Shown: positions 11,241-21,350 of the stretch, in pieces
Layout: every line of letters begins with the position of its first letter
How positions within the stretch are numbered: the stretch's first letter is position 1
Source: Dermacentor variabilis
Lineage: Eukaryota > Arthropoda > Arachnida > Ixodida > Ixodidae
Assembly: GCF_050947875.1 (NCBI RefSeq)
Contig: NC_134568.1
Location: 261,277,615-261,341,614 of the forward strand
Direction: 5' to 3'
DNA: 64,000 nucleotides
Position numbers and translations under genes: made by a program
Notes under the pieces: generated by a model
What the model was told of the DNA's origin: nothing
Seen by the model: the letters and a program-made list of their open reading frames with translations, nothing else
The model's database searches: none

Positions 11241-11635
11241 GATTCACGAACAGGACATAAGCAATGCAGCAAAAGTGCAGTCGGTGGCAAGAAGAAGCAA
11301 TGGTTTGACAAGAAAAGTGCGATTTGGCGCCTCAACTGCAGCAAAAGTGACGGTTAAATCGTGCCAAATGTCCGCCACTGACTGCGAAGAGGCGTCGATT
11401 CCTTGGTGGTTATGTAGCCTGGCTGCCCAGGGTGCTGCCGATGCGGCGCCTCCTAGATGCTGAAAGGCTCACGTGATGGAACCCGGTCCTGCGCAGCCGC
11501 TGAAGCGCCAGAACTTGAGGCAATGATCAGGTTGTGGCAGGCAGCCGCTGCTTTGGGCGGTGATGCTACGTGCTGACGCACAAGAGTACACTTGCACTGA
11601 AGAAGAGCTCCTGCAGCAAAAGTGACGGTTAAATT
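11241..11635 (-). repeat. Apparent 5' UTR of LINE E with a repeated ~270-bp spaced unit
   Basis: CTGCAGCAAAAGTGACGGTTAAAT occurs (split here as CTGCAGCAAAAG plus TGACGGTTAAAT) near 11338 and again near 11611, about 273 bp apart, upstream of ORF1 on the minus strand. After the first copy the sequence runs on as CCAAATGTCCGCCACTGACT; the matching continuation of the second copy is found at about 14619-14650, beyond the RTE element. This suggests tandem 5' monomers, the outer one split by RTE. CGGCGCCTCCTAGATGCTG at about 11443-11461 resembles the TIR at 45552. Confidence 0.5.
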
Positions 11636-11689
11636 GGCCTTAGTGAGATTAGAAGAACTGATGAGGCTTATACATTGCTAAATAACGGC

Positions 11690-11972
11690 GATGTCCTCTG
11701 CTATAGAGGGTCTCCCTGATAAGCAATACAGGGTAGGATTCCTAATCCATAAGGACATAGCGGGCAACATTGACGAATTATACAGCATTAATGAGAGGGT
11801 AGCAGTAGTCGTAATCAAACTTAATAATAGGTATAGATTAAAGGTAGTACAAGCCTACGCTCCAATCAGTTCAGATCAGTTTTATGAAGATGTTGAATTA
11901 GCAATGAGAAAAGTGCAAACTCGGCCAATCCCCCATCGTGGGTAGGAGCCACACGTGCCACAGGCTACTACT

Positions 11973-12003
<31 letters not shown>

Positions 12004-12370
12004 CTCGGTATACAGTAGTAATGGTGACTTCAGTACAAACGTGGGGAAAAAGCAGGCGGGTGAACAGGCAATCGGCAACTACGGCGTCGATTCTAGAAAC
12101 GCTAGAGGAGAGATGCTGGTAGAATTTGCAGAAAGGAATAAGTTGAGAATAATGAACCCCCTTTTCAGGAAACGTAGCAACAGAAAGTGGATCTGAAAAA
12201 GCCCCAATGGTGAAACAAGGAATGAAATTAAATTTCATACTTTCTGCCGATCCCAGCATAGTGCAGGATGTAGAAGTGATAGGTAGGGTAAAGTGCAGTG
12301 ATCATAGGTTAGTGAGGGCTAGGATTCAGCTCAATTTGAACAGAGAAAGAGTAAAATTGGTCAAGAAAAG
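11690..12370 (+). pseudogene. RTE copy 1 endonuclease domain, broken
   Basis: The 11691-11945 piece includes KQYRVGFLIHKDIAGNIDEL and RYRLKVVQAYAPISSDQFYE, the central strands of RTE endonucleases. After an insertion, the frame picks up at about 12004 with GKKQAGEQAIGNYGVDSRNA and FAERNKLRIMNPLFRKRSNR, then a stop in place of the usual Trp, and KSPNGETRNEI. The stretch at 12290-12310 (AGTGATCATAGG) encodes the S-D-H catalytic motif. The loss of the MGDFNA-type motif is due to the insertion at 11921. Confidence 0.8.
11921..12003 (+). mobile_element. Short retroposed fragment with (CAA)n tail
   Basis: A segment starting GGCCAATCCCCCATCGTGGG and ending in about 12 CAA units interrupts the RTE endonuclease. 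AACTCGG flanks it on both sides. It looks like a 5'-truncated 3' end of another LINE with a (CAA)n tail; the source family has no larger copy in the window. Confidence 0.55.
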
Positions 12371-12399
12371 CAGCTTAAAATAGAGGCAGTAAGGGTAAA

Positions 12400-14580
12400 A
12401 GCATACCAATTCAAGCTGGCAATTGCAATCAGATATGCAGCCTTAGAACAAAGAGATAAGGATGACATAGAGGTAATGAATGAAAATGTAACTAGGCTGG
12501 CTTCAAAAGCAGCAATCGAAGTGGGAGGTAAAGCACCAGGGCAACCAATGGGTAAGCTCTCTCAAGTAACGAAGGACCTAATAAAGAAGTTACAAAAAAT
12601 AGAAATGTTCCACTCAAGAGATCAGATAGAATTCGACGGAACTGTAGAAACTAATCAACAAGGAGAAAATAAGGGATATTCAAAATCATATCGTGAGAAA
12701 GAGTGAGGAAGCAGTAAAAAATGGACACAGCCTGAAATTAGTGAAAAGGAAACTTGGCATGGGACAAACCAAGCTGTATGCATTGAAAGATAAGCAGCGT
12801 AATATCAGCAATCTCGAAGCTACAATAAAAGCAGCGGAAGAATTCTATACTGACCTGTAGAGTACCCTGAGGACTCAGGATACCTCCATTAGAAACAGTA
12901 AAGAAGATGATACAAAAACTCCTCTTGTAAGTAGCGATGAGGTCCGAAGGGCCTCGCAAGACATGAAACGAGGAAGAGCAGCAGGAGAAGATGGAATAAC
13001 AGCCGATTTAATCAAAGATGGAGAAGACATACTGCTTAGAAAACTGGCGGCTCTTTATACGAAGTGTCTATCGACTGCAAGGATCTCATAAAACTGGAAG
13101 AATGCAAACATTATACTAATCCACAAAAAGGGAGACGTTAAAGAACTGAAAAATTATAGTCCCATTAGCTTACTCTCGGTATTATATAAAATATTTACCA
13201 AAATAATCTCCAATAGAATAATGGCAACATTGGGCTTTAGTCGACCAATGGAACAGGCTGGCTTCAGAGAAAGAGAAAAGGATGCATACAAAGGCAGGGA
13301 GGTTAACCAGAGGCAGTTCCGGTTGGCTACTCTGCACGGGGGGAAGGGCGAAGGGGGATAAAAAGAGAAAGAGAGCGGAAGGGGGAGATATAGAGAAATA
13401 GAGACGAGCACGACCAAACCGCGTTCACTACAGAGCGGTTGGGGGCGGCAGGTAGGGACACTGTACAATGGATCACATCCATGTCATTAATCAGGTTATC
13501 GAGAAATCCGCGGAGTACAATAAGCCTCTCTATATGGCTTTCATAGATTACGAAAAAAGCATTTGATTCAGTAGAGATACCAGCAGTCATAGAGGCATCG
13601 CGTAATCAAGGAGTAGAGGCTGCTTACGTAAATATATTGGAAAATATCTACACAGATTCCACAGCTACCTTAATTCTACGCAAGTAGGAAGATACCTATA
13701 AAGAAAGGGGTCAGACAAGGAGACACAATCTCTCCAGTTCTATTCACTGCGTGCTTGGAAGAAGTATTCAAGCTTTTAAACTGGGAAGGTTTCGGAGTAA
13801 GGATCGACGGCGAATACCTCAGCAACCATTGGTTTGCCGGTGACATTGCTCTATTCAGCAACACTGCAGACGAGTTACAACAAATTATTGAGGACCTTAA
13901 CAGGGAGAGTGTAAGAGTGGGGTTGAAAATTAATATCCAGAAGACAAAGATAATGATGAATATCCGGGCAAGGGAACAAGAGTTTAGGATCGTAAGTCAA
14001 CCTCTAGAGCCTGTGAAGGAGTAGGTTTACCTAGGTCAACTAATCACAGGGAACTCTGACCATGATAAGGAAATTCACAGAAGAATAAAACTGAGTTGGA
14101 TCGCATACGGCAGACATCGCGAGGTCCTGAGTGGAAGCTTACCCTTATCATTGAAAAGGAAGGTATACAATCGTTGCATTTTACTGGTGCTGACATATGG
14201 GGCAGAGATTTGGAGACTCCCAAAGCACCTTGAGAACAAGTTAAGGAGCGCGCAAAGAGCTATGGAACGAAGAATGCTAGGCATAACTTTAAGAGACAGA
14301 AAGAGGACGGTTTGGATCAGAGAACAAACAGGTATAGACGACATTCTAATTGACATTACGAGAAATAAATGGCGCTGAGCAGGTCATGTAATGCGCAGAT
14401 TAGATAACCGTTGGACCATTAGGGTGACACAATGGGTACGAAGAGAATGGAAGCGCAGTAGAGGACGGCAGAAGACTAGATGGTGCGACGAAATTAGGAA
14501 ATTGCGGATGCTAGTTGGAATCCGTTGGCGCAGGACAGGGGTAATTGGAGATCAGAGGCCTTCGTCCTGCAGTGGACATA
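12400..14580 (+). pseudogene. RTE copy 1 reverse transcriptase, broken
   Basis: Recognisable blocks in order: the linker before RT at 12476-12706 (AIEVGGKAPGQPMGKLSQVT), DEVRRASQDMKRGRAAGEDG near 12940-13000, the fingers near 13090-13200, VDHIHVINQ-type sequence at 13467-13500, AFIDYEKSI near 13545, and at 13755-14024 LNWEGFGVRIDGEYLSNHWF followed by AGDIALFSN. The usual F-A-D-D catalytic box is F-A-G-D here (about 13832-13843). The C-terminal part (14151-14560) includes LVLTYGAEIWRL and RGRQKTRWCDEI. Several stops and frame changes. Confidence 0.8.
13271..13456 (-). mobile_element. LINE A 3'-end fragment inserted in RTE RT
   Basis: Contains AAAGGCAGGGAGGTTAACCA and GGTTGGCTACTCTGCACGGG, the reverse complement of the LINE A 3' UTR, with GA-rich sequence at its left edge. 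It replaces a continuous RTE reading frame between the GFR block and the DHIHVINQ block. Exact duplication not resolved. Confidence 0.7.
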
Positions 14581-14582
14581 GA

Positions 14583-14583
<1 letters not shown>

Positions 14584-14618
<35 letters not shown>
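14584..14618. repeat. (ATG)n tail of RTE copy 1
   Basis: About 12 ATG units after CTGCAGTGGACATAGA; the same tail type closes RTE copy 2. Confidence 0.9.
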
Positions 14619-14620
<2 letters not shown>

Positions 14621-14715
14621 ATCGAGCCAAATGCCCGCCACTGACTGCGCGACTGTTCAACCACCGTATAATGCTTTCGAGCATCTACTCAAGGATCTTT
14701 TACAAGATCCGTAAT

Positions 14716-15870
14716 AAATAAATAAATAAATAAATATTGTAGCATACTTTCAAGGCTCGAGGGCATTACAGGAAGGAGTGGTAAATGACAATTGTTTGCA
14801 CAGTAAAAGGAAAAGAAAACAATTATAGTAAGTAAAGAAAATATGTTAAAAGATGGCTTTATGAATGGATATTTCGAAGCTGTCGGTGTCGGTGATGGCG
14901 GCGATGGAAGCGGGAAGGTTGTTCCATTCTTTGCTAGTCTCGGAAGGAAAAATTCGCTGTAGGTATTATTCCGTTAAGATGGCCCACCAAAGTTGTAGCT
15001 ATGATCGGGACCCCTATGACACATAGACGGGAGCGGAAAAAAGAACGCCTTTTACATTCGAGTTATAATGACAGATTTTTAGGAACAAAGAAAGGCGAAA
15101 GCATTTACGGCGCCATGATAGTTCAGGTAAGGCAAGTGTTGCTTTCATTGATGATACGGTGGCATGCCGAGAGTAATTTGATAGAACGAAACGAGCTGCG
15201 CGATTCTGGACGGATTCAATCATTGCTGAAAGTGCAGTGTTCTTGGGGTCCCAGATAGCGCATGCGTAATCTAATTTAGGGCTAACAAGCGTTTTATAGA
15301 GATGTAGTTTTAATCAAGAAGGTTATTGGGGAAAATTACGTTGTAAGTAACCAAGTGTAAGGCTTGCGTTGTTAGTAATATAGTCAACATGTTTGCGCCG
15401 AGAAAGATCCCAACTCATGTGGATGCCTAGGTACTTGTAAGAGGTCACCGGATATGGTAGGATACCGTCAAGAAAGAAACGCGCTACTAATAGTACGACC
15501 CTGCCGAGATATTCGCATGCTTTTACACTTCTTGATGTTTAGCGACATCATCCATTTATTGCACCATAAGAAAAGGTGGTTAACGTCTTCTTGAAGTTTC
15601 TGCTAATCAGAGGGCTGTGCTATATTTTCTACAGAGGACGCACTCGTCTACAAAAGGATTTATTGATGAAAACGTGATACACTCAGGGAGGTCGTTAACG
15701 TAAATGAGAAAGAGCGAGTGTGCCAACACACATCCTTGTGGGACACCGGATGAGACGAACAGTTGTGAGCAGTCACATACTGGGTGCGGTCAGAAATAAA
15801 ATCTTTAATCCAGTGGAATACCTTGGTGTCTACGTTGGGTTTGCTTAATTTAGGAAGAAGTAAGTCATGC
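14716..15870 (-). mobile_element. LINE C, CR1/Jockey-like, 3' part
   Basis: On the minus strand the piece begins in RT ([19 protein letters not shown] near 15780-15840), continues with [22 protein letters not shown] sequence near 15690-15760, then ISGDLLQ-like and DYACAIWDPKNTALS blocks, and ends with the C-terminal frame 15014-15223 (SVQNRAARFVLSNYSRHATV). A (TTTA)n tail at 14714-14734 follows. RNase H is absent. Multiple frameshifts; 5'-truncated. RT motif plus C-terminal signature place it with CR1/Jockey-type elements, possibly near LINE D. Confidence 0.7.
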
Positions 15871-17435
15871 GCCTTTCATATTTACCTTCGCATGCTCATA
15901 GGCCATAATGTTCCCCACATTTCTTTTACAAGATTTGATCTCAGTGAGTGTTAGTTTTCACGGAGCTATGGGCTAAATTCTGTACCGTTCGTAAAGGACA
16001 CCCAGAATTGTACGGAGTACTTCCGTACTCAGTGTACTGAAATGGCCGTAATTAAGCCACACAGTATGAGCTTCGCATGCACATCAATCATACCATGCCC
16101 TTTATTTCCACCAAATATAATATAATATTTATATAAATACAAAGGTAGCTCTTTTAGTACACAGAGGACACCGGATAAGCTTTCTATTAACCTCGTATGA
16201 CGCTCCAATATAGGAAACGATGCTTCAGTAATTATTTACAGAACTTGTAATCCAGCTATAAAGGTTACACTTTCCCCACAACTGTCCGCCAATATCGCCC
16301 CTACTTCTACTGAATATGAGCTTGGTGTCACATACAGTTCTCCCTGGATAATGGGAACCATAACGTTTAACAGCTGTATAACGCTTTCGTGCATTCTTTT
16401 TTTTAGTAATATTTTCGAAAACGCGTTCTTGTGCGGACTAGGAGTTGTCTACGGAACATTTAACAACACGTTTTTAAATTCGTTATTATTTTCGTTATTA
16501 AATGTTCGTGCAAGCCGCCCCTGATCAGCTAAAGCAGGATAGTTAACTATTTGACTGTGACTATTTGACTAGTAACTATTGAAGATGACAATAAAAAATC
16601 ACCGTCATCATCACTAGAGACCGGATTTTAGGCAAATGTATATTTTGTTCCTGGCATCACTACCAATCCTTTTCAATATATGAGCATTAATGGAGTGTCA
16701 AGAAAACGTTTAGTACTGTTTTTTTTTCATACCTTTATATGCCTAATTATGGCGTTAGGGCCTCAAAATAACTATTTTTAACATTGGCGCCTCTATAAAC
16801 AATATATAGCCTTCAGTTTCGCTTTCGACTGCAGTTTCAAAGTCCTATTGATGTTACCTAACAATATTCACAGTTCTGAACTTAGTCGGGTTGAAGGTCA
16901 GACACGACGCTGCTCTGGACTTCTCAGCCATGCGGAAAAGAAAGACACCTAAGGGTGTGTAGATTCGGCAGTGGACACTAAACTTACCGTGCTACACTGG
17001 AGCTGGAGAAACCGTGTTCTGCCAAAAGTGCGGTAAAAAGGCGAGCCGACGTTCGCCACATGGCGTGCGCGTTTCATTACTGTCGTCCAAAACACTGCGC
17101 TACGTTGTCTGGCGGCGCGGTCGGAATGGAATGTCATGGAATTCGCTGCTGTTGCTTTTCGTTCACATTGTTCCATGCGGTAAGAAACGCAAGGATGCAG
17201 ATGCGTTGCTTCGAAAAGTTCACACAACGCTCTTGGGATTCCTGTTCTTGCTATAACGCTGCTCATTTTGTATGCTGGCTTTGTATAGAGTTCTCAACTT
17301 CCAACTTTTGGAATTTGGAATGAGTATGTTAGAAACCTTGCAGTATCGAATCACAGTTCTATGTTTCGTCTCTGGTGCAGCGCAAAGTGAAAATCGAGTT
17401 ATTCGTTGAGCGAATACACAACTGGCCGATTGACA
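15871..17435. other. Unassigned sequence with one conserved-looking open stretch
   Basis: Mostly AT-rich without repeats I can name. At 16949-17323 three frames are open on both strands for about 80-105 codons in more GC-rich sequence; the plus-strand frame has several Cys and His residues but no zinc-finger spacing I can defend. Confidence 0.25.
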
Positions 17436-18023
17436 CTGTTACGTCTCAACACGGCCAAGGGCATTACTTAGACGTTTGCCACGAGGCAGCCCCACCCATC
17501 CATCAGCGCCTATCCAGAAGTCATTGACGCTGACTGGTGACGGGTCCACAAAAGGCCCCTCTACCCTATCTGAGAAGCTGAGCTAATGGATGAAAGGGGC
17601 CCAGGTCGACGGCTACCGAAGTACGGCGCCGACCTTGGATTCCCAGATTGCTGCGCACATCGGAGGTGGAGTGCGGAGGGGGAGTGCTATTAGAGGTAGA
17701 GTGCCATCGGAGGTGGACTGTCATCGGAAGTGGAGTGCTGCGGAACAATGCGATTGTGATTGGCCGGGACAGTCATCAGATTCCCTAGCCTAGGCGCCTA
17801 GGGAAAGCGGCGGTATTTAAAGCGGAGACCGTCTGTGCAGAAAGAGGCTGACGTGTCCTGATGTGAACTCAGACGTTTAATATGCTCCTGCATGGAGTGG
17901 GCTTCCGTATCTGGAGGCAATGCAAATAATGTAAAATAAACGCTTTTTCCTTCATTTCTACTACGGGACTGACTCGTCGATGAGCTTGGTGGATTCCTGG
18001 TCCAAACGCCACTTCAAGCCACA
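17436..18023. mobile_element. Candidate solo LTR
   Basis: The block starts TGTTACGTCTCAACACGG, like the TGTTACG start of the Gypsy LTRs at 36504 and 41785 when read on their coding strand. It holds a TATA-like GGTATTTAAAGCGG at about 17812 and a polyadenylation signal AATAAA at about 17936, in the right order for a promoter-R-polyA LTR in plus orientation. Between them are short iterations of CGGAGGTGGAGTG-type sequence (17660-17740). No internal coding region follows and I found no flanking duplication, so the right border is approximate. Confidence 0.4.
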
Positions 18024-18754
18024 ATAATGATGAAAGATAAAAAAGAAATGATAGCGCTGATGCACGGAACATGTCTAGTTTGTGTACTAAACATTAGTTA
18101 AAACAACGCTCGCCTTGTAGCTTCATGATTAAATACATGGCGATACTAGCAAGAATGACAGCCATTCCAAGCTTCTTGATTCTGCTACCAGATGCCAAGT
18201 TACTTTTGTTCTTGCCATCGTGGAATTACCCGCATTGACATCGCACGCAGTGCGGGTGCGGCGTCGACGGAATATTACGTCCGTGAACGGTGACCTGCTC
18301 CTTCCGCTTGCAGCATCTTGTGATCGTATAACACGCGTGGAAGCCCTGTGCTCAAGTGCCATCAAATAGTAGGCGGAAGGGAGATTCAAGCACTTATCCG
18401 TGGGTGTTACGATCCACTTTAGCATGCTTGTTGGTATCATAGTGAATATATCGGCTTCGTATTTAAGAAATCTTAACGCATTTGAGCAGATTCCTTTCGA
18501 GAAGAAGCATCTGATACAGCTTGAGAAGACGGAAGGTCACGTGGCAAATGTTCTCAACAAGACAGCACGACAACACGCGACAAGTCCTCAACATTCAAAA
18601 AGTCGTTTTTGATAACAGCCTTCTAGAGGGATAGAAGGAACAATGTCCACTCCGACTTATCCTGCCATGAAAGAATCCCTACAGAAATATTGCAACCACA
18701 GCGTGACGTCTGAGTCTACATTGCGGAAAAACTACGTCCAGCATACGTGTGGCC
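18024..18754. other. Unassigned sequence
   Basis: Short frames only; a minus-strand frame at 18129-18440 is Arg-rich without motifs. Confidence 0.25.
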
Positions 18755-18761
18755 AAACATT

Positions 18762-18763
<2 letters not shown>

Positions 18764-18819
<56 letters not shown>
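18764..18819. repeat. (GA)n, 3' tail of LINE A copy 2
   Basis: About 27 GA units adjoining the LINE A 3' UTR. Confidence 0.9.
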
Positions 18820-18823
<4 letters not shown>

Positions 18824-19543
18824 GGGGAAAGGCAGGGAGGTTAACCAGAGAAAAAGATCCGGTTGGCTACCCTACACTGGGGAGAGAGGGGAGGGGGAGG
18901 TAAAGTGGTAACAAAGTAGAGATAAGGAAAGGAAGGAGCGTAGACACACAATCACAATCGGTCACTGGCACCGAATACTGTCATCGCACAGCACAGTGAC
19001 ACTTGCCGCACTATCAACATCTGTTCAGGCTACAGCCGCCTGTCCAATTCTGTCGCCCTCAAAAACCGCAACAGTGCCCTCGTCGCCCTCTGCTGCGATG
19101 GCTTGTGATGGCGGTATTTTAAAATAAGTTCCTCTGTGAGAGGTCTTTGGTCAAAGCGCGCTATCGCGGTTGCGAGTGATTGTCTCTGTAAATTATATCG
19201 AGGACAGTCACAAAGAAGGTGTTGAAAAGTCTCCTCGTTACCACAGTCCTCACACGTGGCGTCGTCGGCCCATCCAACTCGGTAAGCGAAAGACTTGGTG
19301 AAAGCCACCCCTAGCCATAGTCGACAAAGCAGGGTAGCTTCGCGACGGCAGAGTCCAGCTGGAATACAAAGGCGTAGAGGGTAGTCAAGATTGTGGAGTC
19401 GGTAGTCGTGAAAACTTCCAGCGTTCCACAAGGAGAACGTGATGTCACGGCTGATCATTCGAAGTTTTCGAGCGGCATCTGTCCTTGACAACGGTATCGG
19501 CTCCTCTTCGTCCCCTTGAAGAGCCGACCGAGCAGCGTTGTCA
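18769..19543 (-). mobile_element. LINE A copy 2 (5'-truncated, 775 bp)
   Basis: The minus-strand frame 19030-19491 continues upstream in frame to 19543 and gives the end of RNase H plus the C-terminal zinc motif (CEDCGNEETFQHLLCDCPRY), homologous to the ends of the proteins at 21841-23940 and 46515-46757. The 3' UTR (18820-19029) with CCAACCGGATCTTTTTCTCT and CTGGTTAACCTCCCTGCCTT is followed by a (TC)n tail (18764-18819 as GA on the plus strand). An exact 14-bp duplication, AAACATTAGGGAGA, lies at 18755-18768 and 19544-19557, so both element borders are defined. Confidence 0.85.
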
Positions 19544-19656
19544 AAACATTAGGGAGAATCTGAAAACACTGGGCGGCTCCTGCTTTTGAGTTTCCGTAGA
19601 CTAGACATAGAACATGACGGGCGCATTGTCGCTCCCTTTCTAGCTGCGAAGCTTGA

Positions 19657-19860
19657 TAGAGAGAGAGAGAAAGAGAGATAGCAAAGAGAGGAAATGCAGG
19701 GAGGTCAACCAGACGAGCGTCCGGTTTGCTACCCTACACTGGGGGAAAAGAAAGGCGGAACAGAAACAGGAAAGCGGGATAGAGGGAACACTGTCTGTGC
19801 ACGCAGCAAAGTGCTTGGAAATCAGTCAAGTCAAAGCAAGTGCTCCGTCGATACGTTAGG
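19657..19860 (-). mobile_element. LINE A 3'-end fragment
   Basis: GA-rich tail at 19657-19690, then GCAGGGAGGTCAACCAGACG and CGGTTTGCTACCCTACACTG, the antisense LINE A 3' UTR. Coding sequence is absent. The right border is uncertain. Confidence 0.6.
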
Positions 19861-19899
19861 CTGCCGTCAATCTTGGTGGTTCATAGCTGGTGATGCACG

Positions 19900-20437
19900 T
19901 TGAAGTTACCAGTGAAGACCAAGGATTCGGTGGGCATCAGCAGTACGTTGCTTGAAAACTCCAAACAAACACATATCCTCACTTGAGTCTCTACCACTCC
20001 ATACACTCTGCGCTGTGTTCCTATAAATCAATGCGCAACGCTTTTCCAGCTGGTATGGGCTTGCGCAAGCGCACCACAGCTCACACCCAACACACCTCAC
20101 CACACGGCAATGGGAGGCAGCGCTGTCCAGCTCAGACTTGAAGGACCAGCTCAACCTGGTCAACCGAGCGAGAAGGGCAGCCCAGGCCGCTGAACTCCTG
20201 GACTGAGGGAACCACCCACTGCAGAGCGGAAGAACCTACGCTCGTGTTCTCCCTTTTATAAAGTTTACTCTCTGTGAACTTTTTGTTGGGCTAGTTGGTG
20301 CATATTACTGAAGTACTATAGCGCCAAACAGACGACACAAGAGGAAGAGACACGGACGAGCGCTTCCGTGTCTCTTCTTCTTGTGTCGTGTGTTTGGCGC
20401 TATAGTACTTTACTCTCTCTCTCTCTCTCTCTCTCTC
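19900..20437 (+). mobile_element. LINE B-family 3' fragment
   Basis: The plus strand reads RQWEAALSSSDLKDQLNLVN and RARRAAQAAELLD before a stop at about 20206, parallel to the C-terminus of the LINE B protein at 47753-50227 (EQWESRLTSCELTAQRALVQ). The 3' UTR ends TTTATAAAGTTTACTCTCT, matching the LINE B end ATAAAGTTTATCTCTC, with a (CT)n tail at 20413-20437. A 135-bp hairpin element splits the tail at 20274-20408. Confidence 0.6.
20274..20408. mobile_element. Foldback (hairpin) element in LINE B tail, 10-bp TSD
   Basis: The 3' two-thirds is a near-perfect inverted repeat: AAGTACTATAGCGCCAAACA, ACGACACAAG and AGAGACACGG pair with CCGTGTCTCT, CTTGTGTCGT and GTTTGGCGCTATAGTACTT, with arms of about 50 nt and almost no loop. 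The first 40 bp (GTGAACTTTTTGTTGGGCTA onward) are unpaired. TTTACTCTCT occurs exactly at 20264-20273 and 20409-20418. No coding capacity. Confidence 0.65.
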
Positions 20438-20439
20438 GC

Positions 20440-21350
20440 AGAAGACAAGAAGACAAGGTCTTTTCTAGTGGGAACAAATGACATACTGTGTACCGTCAAA
20501 GTTCTGTACCCTACCGGAGTCGAAGACGCTAAGGTTCTGTTAATCTGCACAGACGCCGCAGCCTACATACATAAGGCTGCTCATCACGCACAAGACCTTA
20601 TACCCTCGGATGGTGCATGCGCTTCACCGCATTTGTGAAGAAGTGAGGAAGCACTTTAAGGACGTTAACGAGCTTATCAATTCATGCAAAGCCGTCTTCC
20701 TGAAGGCGCCCTCTGGCGTGCGCTCGTTTAAGGAGGAGGCACCGTCGAACGTACCCCATCCGCCACATCCCATCGTCACACGTAGAAGAACCTAGCTAGA
20801 AGCTCTTGAATATTACTACTGGTACTTTACTCACATGGAGGCAATGATCAACGGCTTTTCAGGTGACGAGAGTGCTTCAGTCAAAAAGGCTCAAGCCGCC
20901 CTCTCTAAGGATATCCTCAAAGGAGGCCTGGTATACTACTGCCCCAACTTCACGTTCCTCGCAAACAATACGAAGAAACTTGAAACTTCGGGTGAAACTC
21001 TAACGAGGAACATAGCGCGAATTTTGGAAGCACAACAACAAATAGGCGCGGTTTCTTAAAGACAAGTAGCCAAAAAGGTACGTGCGAAGGGACAATCGGT
21101 TTTCGAGAAGAGCGAGGAATTTTCTGCCATCAAAGACACATCTGTAGTTCTTGCCGCAGTGTGCCCTCCAGGATATCGGGGTCGGTTAAGCCATAGAAGT
21201 TTTTCAAGTACAACTACGCTTTAATAACATTTGTCGACGTCGAGCGTTCGTCCTCGGCGTACAAGCTTGTTCTCACCGACAAGAGGCACAACGTTGTATT
21301 CGAAATCTCGAGACGGTGCAGGTCTTCTATTGTTTCCGCAATCTTGATAG
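20440..21350 (+). pseudogene. hAT-family transposase pseudogene
   Basis: Pieces of a hAT transposase lie in order. At 20448-20600 is SFLVGTNDILCTVKVLYPTG and a catalytic-type VLLICTDAAAYIHKAAHH. At 20610-20795, in another frame, is MVHALHRICEEVRKHF, then PHPPHPIVTRR in place of the usual VTRWGTW. At 20835-21058 is a 74-codon continuation with YYCPNFTFL. At about 21200-21290 is YALITFVDVERSSSAYKLVL and TDKRHN, the C-terminal dimerisation signature. At least two frame changes and a stop break it. It follows the LINE B (CT)n tail, whose CTCTCTCGCAG happens to look like a splice acceptor. Confidence 0.75.

Larger units (their letters stand above)
11636..14618 (+). mobile_element. RTE-type non-LTR retrotransposon, copy 1 (5'-truncated)
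   Basis: Endonuclease (about 11690-12370) followed by reverse transcriptase (about 12400-14500) in the same orientation and a 3' tail of (ATG)n at 14584-14618. The protein style and microsatellite tail match the second copy at 61446-64000 on the other strand. The 5' end begins inside the endonuclease domain. Two smaller insertions interrupt it (11921-12003 and 13271-13456). It sits between two halves of a LINE E 5' repeat, with AAAT at both junctions as the only visible possible duplication. Confidence 0.85.

Noticed and set aside
20413..20441. CT run plus GCAG as a true splice acceptor for the hAT exon
   Set aside because: The CT run is explained as the LINE B tail; the acceptor resemblance is likely incidental.
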